DNA of 64,000 nt from Rahnella bruchi (GCF_003614975.1 NZ_QZWI01000015.1:1-64000); one strand, 5' to 3'; positions 28,971 to 40,017 are shown, counted from the first letter of the stretch. The notes: generated by a model not told the origin, from the letters alone. Program-made: numbers and translations.

Positions 28971-30097
28971 AAGTGTTGACGATTTTCGGCACTCGTCCGG
29001 AGGCCATTAAAATGGCCCCGCTGGTGCTCGCTTTGTCGCAGGATGCGGCATTTGAATCCAAAGTTTGTGTCACGGCTCAGCACCGTGAAATGCTCGACCA
29101 GGTATTACGCCTCTTTGAAATTACACCGGATTATGATCTTAACGTCATGAAACCGGGACAGGGGCTGACTGAAATTACCAGCCGCATTCTGACCGGGCTG
29201 AAACCCGTTCTCGATGAATTCCAGCCTGATGTTGTGTTGGTTCATGGCGATACGACGACCACTTTGTCGGCCAGCCTCGCCGCGTTTTATCACCAGATCC
29301 CTGTCGGTCATGTTGAGGCCGGATTGCGTACCGGTGACCTGTCCTCACCCTGGCCGGAAGAAGGCAACCGCCTGCTGACGGGGCACCTGGCTAAATGGCA
29401 TTTCGCGCCTACGGAAAATGCCCGTGAAAATTTGCAGCAGGAAAATATTTCTCCGCAGGGCATTTTTGTCACTGGTAATACCGTGATTGATGCGCTGCTG
29501 TGGGTACGCGACCGCTTTAGCAGTGATGCGTCGCTGGCTCAGCAGCTGGCAGATAGCTATCCGTTTCTTGATGCCTCAAAAAAGCTAATCCTGGTCACCG
29601 GCCATCGCCGTGAAAGTTTCGGCGGTGGTTTCGAGCGGATCTGCTCAGCACTGGCCGATATTGCCCTCCAGCATCCGGACGTACAAATTGTTTACCCGGT
29701 GCATCTCAATCCCAACGTCAGTGAACCGGTAAACCGTATTCTGCAAGGCATTGATAATATCGTTCTGATTGATCCGCAGGACTATCTGCCGTTTGTTTAT
29801 CTGATGGATAAAGCGTATCTGATCCTCACCGATTCCGGTGGTGTGCAGGAAGAAGCGCCGTCGCTGGGTAAACCGGTTCTGGTGATGCGCGAAACCACAG
29901 AACGTCCGGAAGCGGTGGATGCCGGAACAGTGAGGCTGGTTGGGACAGATCCCGCTAAAATAGTAGAGGAAGTGAATCGCCTGCTGAACGATGAAAACGA
30001 ATACAACAGCATGAGCCGGGCGCACAATCCTTACGGTGACGGGCATGCCTGTCGCCATATTCTTGATGCTTTGAAAAATCATTGGGTATCACAATGA
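28967..30097 (+). CDS. wecB: UDP-N-acetylglucosamine 2-epimerase (non-hydrolysing)
   Basis: Makes UDP-ManNAc from UDP-GlcNAc in the cytoplasm, feeding WecC. It has 376 residues like E. coli WecB. Visible family segments are [39 protein letters not shown] and [17 protein letters not shown]. The start is GTG 28967, overlapping the wzzE stop by four bases (GTGA). Confidence 0.97.
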   Translation: MKVLTIFGTRPEAIKMAPLVLALSQDAAFESKVCVTAQHREMLDQVLRLFEITPDYDLNVMKPGQGLTEITSRILTGLKPVLDEFQPDVVLVHGDTTTTLSASLAAFYHQIPVGHVEAGLRTGDLSSPWPEEGNRLLTGHLAKWHFAPTENARENLQQENISPQGIFVTGNTVIDALLWVRDRFSSDASLAQQLADSYPFLDASKKLILVTGHRRESFGGGFERICSALADIALQHPDVQIVYPVHLNPNVSEPVNRILQGIDNIVLIDPQDYLPFVYLMDKAYLILTDSGGVQEEAPSLGKPVLVMRETTERPEAVDAGTVRLVGTDPAKIVEEVNRLLNDENEYNSMSRAHNPYGDGHACRHILDALKNHWVSQ

Positions 30098-31356
30098 GTT
30101 TTAACACTATTTCTGTTATCGGCCTGGGTTACATCGGTTTACCTACCGCCGCCGCTTTTGCCTCCCGCCAGAAAAAAGTGGTGGGTGTGGATATCAATAA
30201 TCACGCCGTGGAGACGATTAACCGCGGGGCTATTCATATCGTTGAGCCGGATCTCGATGTGCTGGTAAAGCGTGCAGTTGACGAAGGTTTCCTGCGCGCA
30301 GTCACACAGCCTGAATCTGCCGACGCTTTCCTGATTGCGGTACCGACGCCATTTAAAGGCGACCATCTGCCGGATATGAAATTCGTCGAATCCGCCGCCC
30401 GCTCGCTGTCTCCGGTTCTGAAGAAAGGCGATCTGATTATTCTGGAATCCACTTCGCCGGTTGGCGCGACGGAGCAGATGGCGCAGTGGCTGGCAGAAGC
30501 CCGTCCTGATCTGAGCTTCCCTCAGCAGGCCGGCGAGCAGTCTGATATCAATATTGCCTATTGTCCGGAACGTGTTTTGCCGGGGCAGGTGATGGTTGAG
30601 CTGATTAAAAATGACCGCGTGATTGGTGGCATGACCGCGGTTTGTTCACAGCGTGCCAGCGATTTGTACAACATTTTCCTTGAAGGGGAATGCGTCATTA
30701 CCAACTCCCGCACCGCTGAAATGTGCAAACTGACCGAGAACAGTTTCCGTGACGTGAATATTGCGTTTGCGAACGAGTTATCACTGATTTGCGATGCGCA
30801 GGGGATTAACGTCTGGGAGCTGATCAGTCTGGCTAACCGCCATCCGCGTGTGAATATTTTACAACCGGGTCCGGGTGTCGGCGGCCACTGTATCGCAGTT
30901 GATCCGTGGTTTATTGTGGCGCAAAACCCTGAGCTGGCGCGGATGATCCGCACGGCGCGTGAAGTGAATGACAGCAAGCCGCACTGGGTGGTTGACCGCG
31001 TGAAAGCGGCGCTGGCGGATTGCCTGACCGTGACCGGCAAGCGTGCTGCTGACATCAAAATCGCCTGCTTCGGTCTGGCGTTCAAACCCAATATCGACGA
31101 CCTGCGTGAAAGCCCGGCAGTGGAAGTCACCCATCTGATTGCCGACTGGCATTCTGGGGAAACATGGGCGGTTGAACCGAACGTTCATCAGCTTCCGGCC
31201 TCAATTGCCGGTAATGTCACGCTGCAACCGCTTGATCGTGCGCTGAAAGAAGCCGATCTGCTGGTGATGCTGGTCGATCACGCTCCTTTCAAAGCGATCC
31301 CTGCCGATCAGATTCGACAATCCTGGGTAGTGGACACCAAAGGCGTATGGCGATAA
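30094..31356 (+). CDS. wecC: UDP-N-acetyl-D-mannosamine dehydrogenase
   Basis: NAD-dependent four-electron oxidation of UDP-ManNAc to UDP-ManNAcA, the second ECA sugar. It has 420 residues. The N-terminal Rossmann motif is [12 protein letters not shown], and the catalytic cysteine is in [16 protein letters not shown] 30094 (ATGA overlap with wecB) gives the family N-terminus Met-Ser-Phe; an upstream in-frame ATG inside wecB is unlikely. In E. coli rffG and rffH come next. Here wecD begins inside the end of wecC. Confidence 0.97.
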   Translation: MSFNTISVIGLGYIGLPTAAAFASRQKKVVGVDINNHAVETINRGAIHIVEPDLDVLVKRAVDEGFLRAVTQPESADAFLIAVPTPFKGDHLPDMKFVESAARSLSPVLKKGDLIILESTSPVGATEQMAQWLAEARPDLSFPQQAGEQSDINIAYCPERVLPGQVMVELIKNDRVIGGMTAVCSQRASDLYNIFLEGECVITNSRTAEMCKLTENSFRDVNIAFANELSLICDAQGINVWELISLANRHPRVNILQPGPGVGGHCIAVDPWFIVAQNPELARMIRTAREVNDSKPHWVVDRVKAALADCLTVTGKRAADIKIACFGLAFKPNIDDLRESPAVEVTHLIADWHSGETWAVEPNVHQLPASIAGNVTLQPLDRALKEADLLVMLVDHAPFKAIPADQIRQSWVVDTKGVWR

Positions 31357-32057
31357 ACCTGTCGTTGCGCGGCGTGCTTGAACCGCTCGTCTGGGAGAGT
31401 GATTTCTTCCGGCTGAAAAGCGCGCGACTGACACCTGACGCCGCAGCGACTGACATCACGACGCAGGCGCTGGATAACTATGCGCTGGTGCAGGCAAAAG
31501 TGGATGCGTCAGAAACGCACACCCTGGACGCGCTTTCGGCATTGGGTTTCCGGCTGGCAGAAGGTGAAACTGACCTTTGCGTGGCGGTAACTGCGCAGGA
31601 TAACGTCCTGATGTCAGGCCGTCTGGCGGTGCCGGAAGATATTGCGGATGTGACGGCGATTGCCTGTCAGGCATTTCGCCACAGCCGTTTTCGTGCGCCC
31701 TGGTATCAGCCGGATGACAGCGCACGTTTTTACGCGATGTGGGCGGAAAAAGCAGTCCTAGGCACCTTTGATCATCTTTGCCTGTGGGCTGATGATGAAC
31801 AGGGTAACGGACTGGGATTTGTTACCCTGCGGCGTCTTTCTGCAGATGAAGTAAGAATTGGCTTGCTGGCTGTGAAACCTGAGTTTCAGGGACAGGGAGC
31901 GGGCAAAAAGTTAATGGCGGCTGCGAAAAAATGGTGTGCTGAGCAGGGCGTGACGCGATTGTATGTCGCCACGCAAACCGGCAACCTCGCGGCCTTGAAT
32001 CTTTATCTCGCCAGCGGTGGCAAAGTCACCCGCACGGCGTACTGGTTGTACAGGTGA
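31347..32057 (+). CDS. wecD: dTDP-4-amino-4,6-dideoxy-D-galactose acyltransferase
   Basis: GNAT-family acetyltransferase producing dTDP-Fuc4NAc from acetyl-CoA. The 236 residues include SRFRAPWY, the acetyl-CoA loop LAVKPEFQGQGAGKKLM (consensus Q/R-x-x-G-x-G/A) and the C-terminal TAYWLYR. E. coli WecD is 224 residues and lacks part of that acetyl-CoA loop, so this version is the more canonical one. It overlaps wecC by ten bases. Confidence 0.92.
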   Translation: MAINLSLRGVLEPLVWESDFFRLKSARLTPDAAATDITTQALDNYALVQAKVDASETHTLDALSALGFRLAEGETDLCVAVTAQDNVLMSGRLAVPEDIADVTAIACQAFRHSRFRAPWYQPDDSARFYAMWAEKAVLGTFDHLCLWADDEQGNGLGFVTLRRLSADEVRIGLLAVKPEFQGQGAGKKLMAAAKKWCAEQGVTRLYVATQTGNLAALNLYLASGGKVTRTAYWLYR

Positions 32058-32061
32058 AACG

Positions 32062-33192
32062 ATGATCCCTTTTAATGCGCCACCGATTGTGGGTACTGAA
32101 ATTGATTTCATGCGCGAGGCGATGAGCAGCGGCAAACTCTGTGGCGATGGCGGATTTACCCTGCGCTGTCAGAAATGGTTCGAACAACGTTTTAACTGCC
32201 CGAAAGTTTTGCTGACCCCTTCCTGTACCGCGTCTCTGGAAATGGCGGCGTTATTGCTCGACATCCAGCCTGGCGACGAAGTGATCATGCCGAGCTTCAC
32301 CTTTGTTTCTACCGCCAATGCGTTTGTTCTGCGCGGCGCGAAAATCGTCTTTGTGGATGTCCGTCCGGACACCATGAACATCGATGAAACTCTGATTGAA
32401 GCGGCCATCACTGAAAAAACCAAAGTCATTGTTCCGGTGCATTACGCCGGGGTGGCCTGTGAAATGGACACCATTATGGCGCTGGCCGAAAAACATCATC
32501 TGTTTGTGGTGGAAGACGCCGCGCAGGGCGTGATGTCGACTTACAAAGGCAAGGCGCTGGGCACTATCGGTCACATCGGTTGTTTCAGTTTCCACGAAAC
32601 CAAAAATTACACCGCAGGTGGCGAAGGCGGAGCAACGCTGATTAACGATCCGGCGCTGATTGATCGCGCAGAAATCATTCGCGAAAAAGGTACTAACCGC
32701 AGCCAGTTCTTCCGCGGGCAGGTGGATAAATACACCTGGCGCGACATCGGCTCCAGCTATCTGATGTCTGACTTACAGGCCGCGTATCTGTGGGGAAATC
32801 TGGATGCCGCTGAAAAGATTAATCAGCGTCGTCTGAGCATCTGGAACCAGTACTACGAAACGTTGCAGGATCTGGCCGACGCGGGGCGTGTTCAGCTGCC
32901 TTCAATCCCGCAGGATTGCGTGCAAAACGCCCACATGTTCTATGTGCGTCTGAACGATATCGAAGATCGTGATGCGTTTATTCGCCACATGAAAGCGGCG
33001 GATATCCTCACCGTCTTCCACTACATTCCTCTACACGCCTGTCCGGCAGGTGAAGATTTTGGCCGTTTCTCCGGCGTGGACTCTTTCACGACAAAAGAGA
33101 GCGAACGTCTGGTACGTCTGCCGCTGTTCTACAACATGACTGATGACACGCAGCGCACGGTAATTGCGGCCATGCTGCAATACTTCGCCTGA
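32062..33192 (+). CDS. wecE: dTDP-4-amino-4,6-dideoxygalactose transaminase
   Basis: PLP aminotransferase of the DegT/DnrJ family acting on dTDP-4-keto-6-deoxyglucose. It has 376 residues, as in E. coli. The PLP lysine is in SFHETKNYTAGGEGG and the cofactor aspartate in VVEDAAQG. ATG 32062 lies four bases after the wecD stop. The substrate must come from RmlA/RmlB-type enzymes encoded elsewhere, because rffG and rffH are not present in this operon. Confidence 0.97.
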   Translation: MIPFNAPPIVGTEIDFMREAMSSGKLCGDGGFTLRCQKWFEQRFNCPKVLLTPSCTASLEMAALLLDIQPGDEVIMPSFTFVSTANAFVLRGAKIVFVDVRPDTMNIDETLIEAAITEKTKVIVPVHYAGVACEMDTIMALAEKHHLFVVEDAAQGVMSTYKGKALGTIGHIGCFSFHETKNYTAGGEGGATLINDPALIDRAEIIREKGTNRSQFFRGQVDKYTWRDIGSSYLMSDLQAAYLWGNLDAAEKINQRRLSIWNQYYETLQDLADAGRVQLPSIPQDCVQNAHMFYVRLNDIEDRDAFIRHMKAADILTVFHYIPLHACPAGEDFGRFSGVDSFTTKESERLVRLPLFYNMTDDTQRTVIAAMLQYFA

Positions 33193-33193
33193 C

Positions 33194-34444
33194 ATGTCGC
33201 TGGCAAAAGCGTCCGTCTGGACCGCCGGTTCCACGCTGATTAAAATTGGTGCCGGGCTGCTGGTGGTGAAACTGCTGGCTGTGGCTTTCGGCCCTGATGG
33301 TGTCGGGCAGGCGGGGAATTTCCGCCAGCTGGTGACCGTGCTGGGTGTGTTATCCGGCGCTGGAATTTTCAACGGTGTCACCAAATACGTTGCCGAGCAT
33401 CATGAAAATCCGGAGCGGCTTAAAGCCGTTCTCGGAACATCTTCCACGATGATTTTAGGTTTCTCGACAGTGCTGGCGGCTGTTTTTCTGCTGGCCGCCG
33501 GACCGGTGAGTGTCGCGCTGTTCGGTCATGACCGCTATCAGGCGGTGGTTCGCTTTGTGGCTTTTATTCAGATGGGCATCGCCTATGCCAACTATTTTCA
33601 GGCGATACTGAAAGGCTATCGCGATGCCATGGGCAACGCGCTGGCGGTGATCGGCGGCAGCCTGATTGGTCTTCTGGCCTATTTGTTGTGTTTCAAACTG
33701 GGCGGATATGAAGGCGCGCTGGCCGGACTGGCGCTGGTACCTGCGCTGGTTGTCCTGCCAGCGGGCGGTATGTTGTGGCGGCGAAAATCCTTCCCGCTGC
33801 ACTATTTAAAGCCGGGCTGGGATCGCTTTATTGCCAGTCATTTAGGCAAGTTTACGCTGATGGCGCTGATCACATCCGTTACCTTGCCGGTCGCGTATGT
33901 GATGATGCGAAACCTGCTGGCGGAACATTACAGCTGGAAAGAGGTGGGGATCTGGCAGGGCGTGAGCAGTATTTCAGATGCCTATCTGCAATTCATTACC
34001 GCCTCTTTCAGCGTATATCTGTTACCGACATTATCGCGCCTGACCGACAAACGGGACGTCACGCGTGAGATAATGAAATCGCTGAAATTCGTTTTACCTG
34101 CGGTGGCCGCGGTCAGTTTTACCGTCTGGCTGCTGCGCGACTTCGCCATCTGGTTGCTCTTTTCAAAACAATTTATTGCGATGCGTGATTTGTTCGCCTG
34201 GCAATTGGTCGGCGATGTACTGAAAGTCGGCTCGTATGTTTTTGGGTATCTGGTGATCGCCAGAGCGTCATTGCGCTTTTATGTGCTGACTGAAATCAGC
34301 CAGTTCGCGTTACTGACCGGTTTTTCTCACTGGCTGATCCCGATACACGGTTCTCTTGGCGCTGCGCAGGCCTATATGGCGACCTACATCGTCTATTTCA
34401 CCCTGTGTTGCACCGTTTTTGTTATCTATCGTAGACGAGCATGA
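33194..34444 (+). CDS. wzxE: Lipid III flippase WzxE
   Basis: Flips the completed ECA trisaccharide-lipid across the inner membrane. It has 416 residues with about twelve hydrophobic segments, typical of the MOP/PST exporter superfamily, and long stretches identical to E. coli WzxE such as [22 protein letters not shown] 33194 lies one base past the wecE stop. The frame runs further upstream but overlaps wecE. Confidence 0.95.
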   Translation: MSLAKASVWTAGSTLIKIGAGLLVVKLLAVAFGPDGVGQAGNFRQLVTVLGVLSGAGIFNGVTKYVAEHHENPERLKAVLGTSSTMILGFSTVLAAVFLLAAGPVSVALFGHDRYQAVVRFVAFIQMGIAYANYFQAILKGYRDAMGNALAVIGGSLIGLLAYLLCFKLGGYEGALAGLALVPALVVLPAGGMLWRRKSFPLHYLKPGWDRFIASHLGKFTLMALITSVTLPVAYVMMRNLLAEHYSWKEVGIWQGVSSISDAYLQFITASFSVYLLPTLSRLTDKRDVTREIMKSLKFVLPAVAAVSFTVWLLRDFAIWLLFSKQFIAMRDLFAWQLVGDVLKVGSYVFGYLVIARASLRFYVLTEISQFALLTGFSHWLIPIHGSLGAAQAYMATYIVYFTLCCTVFVIYRRRA

Positions 34445-35523
34445 CAACGCTGATTCACGTTTTGGGCTCTGACATTCCCCACCATAATGTCACCGTACTG
34501 CGCTTTTTTAATGATGTTCTGGCCGAATCCGCGCCAGAAAAGCTGATCTGTCATTTTATGGTCGCAGCAGCGGATGCTTCCGCATTTTCTGAGTTCACGC
34601 GTCTGGATATTCGCGTTTATCCGGATAAAAAGACGCTGGCAGCGGCAGTTATTTCCCGCGCGCAGGACCGGACACATCACTTTTTCTTCCACGGTCAGTT
34701 TAATCCGACGCTCTGGCTGGCATTGCTGACGGGCAAAATTAAAGCGCGGCAGGTCAGCTGGCACATCTGGGGTGCAGATCTTTATGAATCGGCGGGAGGA
34801 TTGAAATTCCGCCTGTTCTATCTGATGCGTCGTCTGGCACAGGGGCGTATCGGACATGTTTTCGCCACCCGCGGAGACCTGATCCATTTCCATCAGCGCC
34901 ACCCCCGCGTGCCGTCTTCGTTGCTTTATTTCCCGACGCGAATGGATCCGGCACTGACGCAGGCTGCGGATCTGCCTGAGCCGCAAGGGCCGATGACGGT
35001 CCTGGTTGGCAACTCCGGCGACCGTACTAACCGCCATATTGAAGCGCTGCGTTCGTTGCATCGGCAGTTCGGTGCCAATATCCGGGTAATTATCCCGATG
35101 GGGTATCCGGCCAATAATGACGCGTATATCGAACAGGTTCGCAGTGAAGCGTTAAAGCTGTTTGCGCCCGAAAACATTGAACTGATGACCGGCGCGATGG
35201 CCTTTGACGACTATCTCAACGTGCTGCGCCGCTGTTCGCTGGGGTATTTTATTTTCGACCGCCAGCAGGGCATTGGGACGCAGTGTCTGTTAATCCAGTT
35301 TGGCGTGCCCTTTGTGGTCAGCCGTCAGAATCCATTCTGGCAGGATTTGGCTGAGCAGCATCTGCCGGTGCTGTTTTATGGTGATGCATTGGATGCCCGG
35401 ACGGTGGCGGAAGCGCGCCGTCAGTTACTGAACGCTGACCGCGAAAATATCGCCTTCTTTAATCCGAATTACATTGCGGGCTGGGAGCAGGCACTGCTGC
35501 TGGCAGCGGGAGAGGCATCATGA
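34441..35523 (+). CDS. wecF: TDP-Fuc4NAc:lipid II Fuc4NAc transferase
   Basis: Peripheral inner-membrane glycosyltransferase adding the third sugar to make lipid III. It has 360 residues (E. coli 359). Typical segments are [24 protein letters not shown] and [17 protein letters not shown] overlaps join it to wzxE before and wzyE after. Confidence 0.95.
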   Translation: MTTLIHVLGSDIPHHNVTVLRFFNDVLAESAPEKLICHFMVAAADASAFSEFTRLDIRVYPDKKTLAAAVISRAQDRTHHFFFHGQFNPTLWLALLTGKIKARQVSWHIWGADLYESAGGLKFRLFYLMRRLAQGRIGHVFATRGDLIHFHQRHPRVPSSLLYFPTRMDPALTQAADLPEPQGPMTVLVGNSGDRTNRHIEALRSLHRQFGANIRVIIPMGYPANNDAYIEQVRSEALKLFAPENIELMTGAMAFDDYLNVLRRCSLGYFIFDRQQGIGTQCLLIQFGVPFVVSRQNPFWQDLAEQHLPVLFYGDALDARTVAEARRQLLNADRENIAFFNPNYIAGWEQALLLAAGEAS

Positions 35524-36899
35524 CACTGACACAGCTCGGTGGCTTGTCATTGGTGTATGCGTTCTCGCTGATGTTCATTCTGACGCTGACGTACAAAGAG
35601 TTTCGCCGCGTGCGTTTCAACTTCAACGTCTTGTTCTCGCTGCTTTACCTGCTGACTTTCTATTTTGGCTTCCCGCTGACCTGTCTGCTGGTTTTCCAGT
35701 TTGACGTGAAAGTCGTGCCGGTCGAAAACCTGTTGCAGGCCATGCTGGCAGCTACCTGTTTCTACGGCATCTACTATGTCAGCTACAAAACGCGGCTGAA
35801 GGCAAAACGTGACGGCCCCTCGCGCCCGCTGTTTACCATGAACCGGGTGGAAACCCATCTGACCTGGATGCTGCTGGCGCTGATTGCAGTGGTGACTGTT
35901 TCTGTCTTCTTTATGCACAACGGCTTTTTGCTGTTTAAACTGAAGTCCTACAGCCAGATCTTTTCCAGTGATGTTTCCGGTGTGGCGCTCAAGCGCTTCT
36001 TCTACTTCTTTATTCCGGCCATGCTGGTGGTCTTTTTCCTCAAGCCCGATGTGCGCCGCTGGCTGTTTTTCCTCGCCAGTACGGTAGCTTTTGGTTTCCT
36101 GACGTATGTGATCGTCGGCGGAACCCGCGCCAATATCATTATCGCGTTCGCCCTGTTTCTGTTTATCGGCATTGTCCGCGGCTGGATCAGCTTATGGATG
36201 CTGGCGGTGGCGGGCGTGCTGGGTATCGTCGGGATGTTCTGGCTGGCGCTTAAACGCTACGGTCTGAATGTCAGCGGTCCGGAAGCCATTTATACGTTCC
36301 TTTATTTGACGCGCGATACTTTCTCGCCGTGGGAGAATCTGGGGCTGTTGTTGCAAAACTACGACAAAATCAGTTTCCAGGGACTGGCTCCGATCGTGCG
36401 CGACTTCTATGTCTTTATCCCGAGCTGGCTGTGGCACGATCGCCCGGGCGTGGTGCTCAACACCGCCAACTACTTCACCTGGGATGTGCTGGATAACCAT
36501 TCCGGTCTGGCGATTTCACCGACACTGATTGGCTCGCTGGTCGTGATGGGCGGCGTGTGGTTTATTCCACTGGGTGCGGTAGCTGTGGGTATGATCATCA
36601 AGTGGTTTGACTGGTTGTACGAAAAAGGCAAAGCAGATACCAACCGCTACAAAGCCGCCATCCTGCAAAGTTTTTGCTTTGGTGCGGTATTTAATATGAT
36701 TGTGCTGGCCCGTGAAGGCGTTGATTCCTTCTTCTCACGGGTGGTCTTTTTCTGTGTTGTTTTCGGCGCATGTCTGGTGGTCGCCAAATTGTTGTACTGG
36801 ATGTTTGACGCCGCCGGGTTGATACATGCCAAAATACCCCGCAAAAGAAACCTCATGGAGCCGCTGGCAGTAAGGAAGAGTCATGAATCTGGAGAGTAA
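35520..36899 (+). CDS. wzyE: ECA polymerase WzyE
   Basis: Polytopic inner-membrane protein polymerising ECA repeat units in the periplasm. It has 459 residues (E. coli 450) with about eleven hydrophobic helices and a long periplasmic loop (around [20 protein letters not shown]). It partners WzxE and WzzE. The 3' end overlaps wecG by 17 bases, and a GGAAGAG binding site for wecG lies inside it. Confidence 0.94.
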   Translation: MTLTQLGGLSLVYAFSLMFILTLTYKEFRRVRFNFNVLFSLLYLLTFYFGFPLTCLLVFQFDVKVVPVENLLQAMLAATCFYGIYYVSYKTRLKAKRDGPSRPLFTMNRVETHLTWMLLALIAVVTVSVFFMHNGFLLFKLKSYSQIFSSDVSGVALKRFFYFFIPAMLVVFFLKPDVRRWLFFLASTVAFGFLTYVIVGGTRANIIIAFALFLFIGIVRGWISLWMLAVAGVLGIVGMFWLALKRYGLNVSGPEAIYTFLYLTRDTFSPWENLGLLLQNYDKISFQGLAPIVRDFYVFIPSWLWHDRPGVVLNTANYFTWDVLDNHSGLAISPTLIGSLVVMGGVWFIPLGAVAVGMIIKWFDWLYEKGKADTNRYKAAILQSFCFGAVFNMIVLAREGVDSFFSRVVFFCVVFGACLVVAKLLYWMFDAAGLIHAKIPRKRNLMEPLAVRKSHESGE

Positions 36900-37623
36900 C
36901 GTTCCGCAGTACGACATCCGTGGGATCCGCCTTTGGGGCTTTCGCAACATGGAGCATTTTCTCGATTACCTTTTTGCCGGACATAAAGTGAAAACAGGTG
37001 CTCTGGTGGCGATGAATGCCGAGAAGGTGCTGACCGTCGAAAGTAATCCGGAGATGAGTGAGCTGATTGGCCGTGCGGAATACAAATATGCGGATGGCAT
37101 CAGTATTGTGCGGGCTATCCGCCGTAAATACCCGCAGGCGCAGGTTTCGCGTATCGCCGGTGCAGATCTCTGGGAAGGACTGATGGAGCGCGCCGGTCGC
37201 GAAGGTACGCCAGTCTTTCTGATTGGCGGCAAACCTGAAGTTCTGGCACAAACGGAAGATAAGCTGCGTGCGCAGTGGAACGTGAACATTGTCGGCAGCC
37301 AGAATGGTTACTTTACGCCGGAGCAACGTGGCGCTTTATTTGAACGCGTCAGAAGCAGCGGGGCAGCTATTGTCACGGTGGCAATGGGGTCGCCGAAGCA
37401 GGAAATCCTGATGCGAGATTGCCGTCAGGTTCATCCTGACGCGCTCTATATGGGCATCGGAGGTACCTATGATGTTTTCACCGGACACGTTAAGCGGGCG
37501 CCAAAAATCTGGCAAAACATGGGGCTGGAATGGCTCTATCGCCTGATTTCACAGCCAAGTCGTTTGCGTCGCCAGCTGAAACTGCTCAAATTCGTTCGTT
37601 ATTACTACACCGGTCGTCTGTAA
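36883..37623 (+). CDS. wecG: UDP-ManNAcA transferase WecG
   Basis: WecG/TagA/CpsF-family glycosyltransferase adding ManNAcA to lipid I to form lipid II. It has 246 residues, as in E. coli. Family signatures are [22 protein letters not shown] and [12 protein letters not shown] with [11 protein letters not shown]. It is the last gene of the ECA operon. Confidence 0.95.
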   Translation: MNLESNVPQYDIRGIRLWGFRNMEHFLDYLFAGHKVKTGALVAMNAEKVLTVESNPEMSELIGRAEYKYADGISIVRAIRRKYPQAQVSRIAGADLWEGLMERAGREGTPVFLIGGKPEVLAQTEDKLRAQWNVNIVGSQNGYFTPEQRGALFERVRSSGAAIVTVAMGSPKQEILMRDCRQVHPDALYMGIGGTYDVFTGHVKRAPKIWQNMGLEWLYRLISQPSRLRRQLKLLKFVRYYYTGRL

Positions 37624-37629
37624 TGAATT

Positions 37630-37655
37630 CGCCGTTCTGAATCTTCAGGACGGCG
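37630..37655 (+). terminator. Hairpin at the end of the ECA operon
   Basis: A 12-bp stem (37630-37641 with 37644-37655, one T-G pair) has only a two-base formal loop, so a 10-bp stem with a larger loop is more realistic. It begins six bases after the wecG stop. The following sequence is pyrimidine-rich but lacks a T run, so it may protect the 3' end more than terminate. Confidence 0.55.
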
Positions 37656-37861
37656 TGTCACCTCTCATTTCTTCATTTTTTGCCTGCCTTTAGTACCCGC
37701 TATGCCAATCAATGCTTATCTTTCTCAATAGACGTTTGCAACTCTTCGGGAAATACGGAAACATAGCGCCGTTTTTCCGTCCTATACGGGCATTTCCATC
37801 ATAAAAATAACATTCCGGTCCTTCCGGAAGGCAAACACAATTACAGAGAAATTGAGGATCT

Positions 37862-39256
37862 ATGGCGAACCAAGAAGAGAAGGGTGGGCTACACCGGGGG
37901 CTTGAAGCCAGGCACATTGAGCTGATCGCACTGGGCGGCACTATCGGTGTCGGATTATTTATGGGCGCGGCGAGCACCCTGAAATGGGCCGGGCCGTCAG
38001 TGTTACTGGCGTATATTCTGGCCGGTGTATTCGTCTTCTTTATTATGCGCTCAATGGGTGAAATGCTGCACCTGGAACCCGTCGCCGGTTCGTTTGCGGT
38101 GTATGCGCATAAATACCTCGGGCCGTATTACGGCTATCTCACCGCGTGGAGTTACTGGTTCATGTGGATAGCGGTGGGGATATCGGAAATCACCGCGATT
38201 GGCGTTTACGCGCAGTACTGGTTCCCTGATTTACCCCAGTGGATCCCCGCGCTGGCTGCGGTGCTGATTGTCGCTGCGGCAAACCTCGCGGCGGTCAAAC
38301 TGTATGGCGAGATGGAGTTCTGGTTTGCGCTGATCAAAATCACCACGATCATTGTGATGATCGTGGTCGGTCTGGCGGTCATTTTCTTCGGATTTGGTAA
38401 TCACGGAGAAGCCGTTGGTTTTGCGAATCTGACGGCGCACGGCGGCTTCTTTGCAGGGGGCTGGAAAGGTTTCCTGTTTGCGTTGTGTATTGTGGTGGCG
38501 TCCTATCAGGGCGTGGAGCTGGTGGGGATTACCGCCGGTGAAGCGAAGAATCCGCAGGTTACGCTTAAACGCGCCATCAATAACATCCTGTGGCGTATCC
38601 TGATTTTCTACGTCGGCGCGATTTTCGTCATTATTACCATCTTCCCGTGGAACGAGATGGGTACGCATGGCAGCCCGTTTGTCCTGACCTTCGCGAAGAT
38701 TGGTATCGCTTCTGCGGCAGGCATTATCAACTTTGTGGTGCTGACGGCGGCGCTGTCAGGCTGTAACAGCGGAATGTACAGCTGCGGGCGTATGCTCTAT
38801 GCATTATCGCAGAATCGTCAGTTGCCTGCGTTCCTGAGCAAAGTCTCGAAAAGCGGCGTACCGGTTTACGGGATTGCGATCACCATTTTATGTCTGCTGG
38901 TCGGCTCGTGTCTGAACTACATCATCCCGAATCCTGAAAAAGTGTTCGTGTATGTCTACAGTGCCAGCGTCCTGCCGGGCATGGTGCCGTGGTTTGTGGT
39001 GCTGGTCAGCCAGCTCCGTTTTCGCGAGGCGCACAAAGAGAAACTGAAAAACCATCCGTTTAAATCGATTCTCTTCCCTTATACCAATTACCTGACATTG
39101 ATTTTCCTGGTGTGTGTACTGGTGGGGATGGCGATTAATCCGGATACGCGGGTTTCTTTACTGGTAGGCGGTATTTTCATCGCGGCGGTGTCGCTGATAT
39201 ACTTCTGCCTCGGCATGCACAAACGTGCCGCGCTGACGGCGGAAAAAGCAAAATAA
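37862..39256 (+). CDS. thrP: Threonine/serine:H+ symporter ThrP (YifK)
   Basis: Amino acid permease of the APC superfamily, twelve predicted helices, 464 residues (E. coli YifK 461). The signature [18 protein letters not shown] opens helix 1, and [18 protein letters not shown] is the helix 6-7 signature. E. coli YifK transports threonine and serine and is leucine/Lrp-regulated. No Lrp site is identified here. It sits between the ECA operon and the tRNA cluster as in E. coli. Confidence 0.93.
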   Translation: MANQEEKGGLHRGLEARHIELIALGGTIGVGLFMGAASTLKWAGPSVLLAYILAGVFVFFIMRSMGEMLHLEPVAGSFAVYAHKYLGPYYGYLTAWSYWFMWIAVGISEITAIGVYAQYWFPDLPQWIPALAAVLIVAAANLAAVKLYGEMEFWFALIKITTIIVMIVVGLAVIFFGFGNHGEAVGFANLTAHGGFFAGGWKGFLFALCIVVASYQGVELVGITAGEAKNPQVTLKRAINNILWRILIFYVGAIFVIITIFPWNEMGTHGSPFVLTFAKIGIASAAGIINFVVLTAALSGCNSGMYSCGRMLYALSQNRQLPAFLSKVSKSGVPVYGIAITILCLLVGSCLNYIIPNPEKVFVYVYSASVLPGMVPWFVVLVSQLRFREAHKEKLKNHPFKSILFPYTNYLTLIFLVCVLVGMAINPDTRVSLLVGGIFIAAVSLIYFCLGMHKRAALTAEKAK

Positions 39257-39349
39257 CGCTGTAAGTCATGGGTGGGGAAGGGAAGGCGCTTACTTTTAAG
39301 GCGTATTGGATAAAGCGTAATCAAACGCAATATTTCTGAAAAAAAGCAC

Positions 39350-39378
39350 TAGACAGCCAAGCGTTAAAACCGTAGTAT
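39350..39378 (+). promoter_or_regulatory. Promoter of the argX-hisR-leuT-proM tRNA operon
   Basis: TAGACA (39350-39355) and TAGTAT (39373-39378) are spaced by 17 bases and followed by a GC-rich discriminator (CCCCACCCG), the usual arrangement of stringently controlled stable-RNA promoters. It lies about 20 bases upstream of tRNA-Arg. Confidence 0.75.
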
Positions 39379-39399
39379 CCCCACCCGCAACGGCGCTAA

Positions 39400-39476
<77 letters not shown>

Positions 39477-39543
39477 TTTAGTATGCGCTAGAGTTGCGGT
39501 GAAATGTTGAAGTTTGACAGTTCACGTTAGTAGTTAGAGATAT

Positions 39544-39620
39544 GGTGGCTATAGCTCAGTTGGTAGAGCCCTGGATTGTGATTCCAGTTGTCGTGGGTTC
39601 GAGCCCCATTAGCCACCCCA
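39544..39620 (+). tRNA. hisR: tRNA-His (GTG)
   Basis: Anticodon GTG at 39578-39580. The extra G(-1) required for histidyl-tRNA synthetase is encoded at 39544 and faces C73. CCA is encoded. Confidence 0.97.
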
Positions 39621-39649
39621 CTCTAAAAATGATTTTGTGATTGTGACAT

Positions 39650-39735
39650 GCGATGGTGGCGGAATTGGTAGACGCGCTAGCTTCAGGTGTTAGTGTCCTT
39701 CGGATGTGAGGGTTCGAGTCCCTCCCTTCGCACCA
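39650..39735 (+). tRNA. leuT: tRNA-Leu (CAG)
   Basis: Class II tRNA of 86 nt with a long variable arm, anticodon CAG at 39684-39686 and encoded CCA. The acceptor stem has a T-T mismatch at position 5:68. E. coli leuT, from memory, also has a non-pairing position there, so this is unlikely to mark a pseudogene. Confidence 0.96.
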
Positions 39736-39794
39736 CACACAAATTTCATTTAAATGATGCAGTTAGCATCATAAAGTAGTAAGATGCACGACAT

Positions 39795-39871
39795 CGGCGA
39801 GTAGCGCAGCTTGGTAGCGCAACTGGTTTGGGACCAGTGGGTCGGAGGTTCGAATCCTCTCTCGCCGACCA
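39795..39871 (+). tRNA. proM: tRNA-Pro (TGG)
   Basis: Complete 77-nt tRNA, acceptor CGGCGAG/CTCGCCG, anticodon TGG at 39829-39831, encoded CCA. Last tRNA of the operon. Its final 18 bases are part of a 58-bp direct repeat found again 164 bp downstream. Confidence 0.97.
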
Positions 39872-39911
39872 ATTCGAAGAAACCTGCTTTTTAAAGCAGG
39901 TTTTTTTTCGT
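39854..39911 (+). repeat. 58-bp direct repeat, copy 1 (tRNA-Pro 3' end plus terminator)
   Basis: This copy contains the last 18 bases of tRNA-Pro, the spacer and the whole terminator. It is identical over 58 bp to 40018-40075. The arrangement resembles an attachment-site duplication or the rtT-type repeats behind E. coli tyrT. Confidence 0.9.
39879..39910 (+). terminator. Terminator after tRNA-Pro
   Basis: AACCTGCT pairs with AGCAGGTT (39881-39888 with 39895-39902) and is followed by T's to 39908. This ends the four-tRNA transcript. Confidence 0.93.
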
Positions 39912-40017
39912 CTGTAGTAAATGAGGATGAGAACCTCCGAAGGAGGTTTGAGCCGAGCGAAGCGAGACCACGTTGCTTTAGCAACGGCCCGCAGGGCAAG
40001 CATCGAAGATGCGCGTC
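39912..40017 (+). repeat. Hairpin-rich spacer between the tRNA-Pro tail repeats
   Basis: Four perfect small stem-loops follow one another: 39932-39948 (7 bp, loop GAA), 39971-39986 (6 bp, loop TTTA), 39987-39997 (4 bp, loop GCA) and 40000-40012 (5 bp, loop GAA). GCGAAGC around 39958-39965 is a further GAA-loop candidate. There is no convincing ORF. The density of stems suggests a repeated structural element of the kind seen behind some enterobacterial tRNA genes. Confidence 0.7.

Noticed and set aside
39650-39735. tRNA-Leu as a pseudogene because of an acceptor-stem mismatch
   Set aside because: All other features are intact and the E. coli counterpart has a non-pairing position at the same place as I remember it.
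39556-40003. Three minus-strand frames across tRNA-His, tRNA-Leu and tRNA-Pro
   Set aside because: They are antisense to tRNA genes and the hairpin spacer, with typical spurious peptides such as EDSNLRPTGPKPVALPS and no ribosome binding sites.
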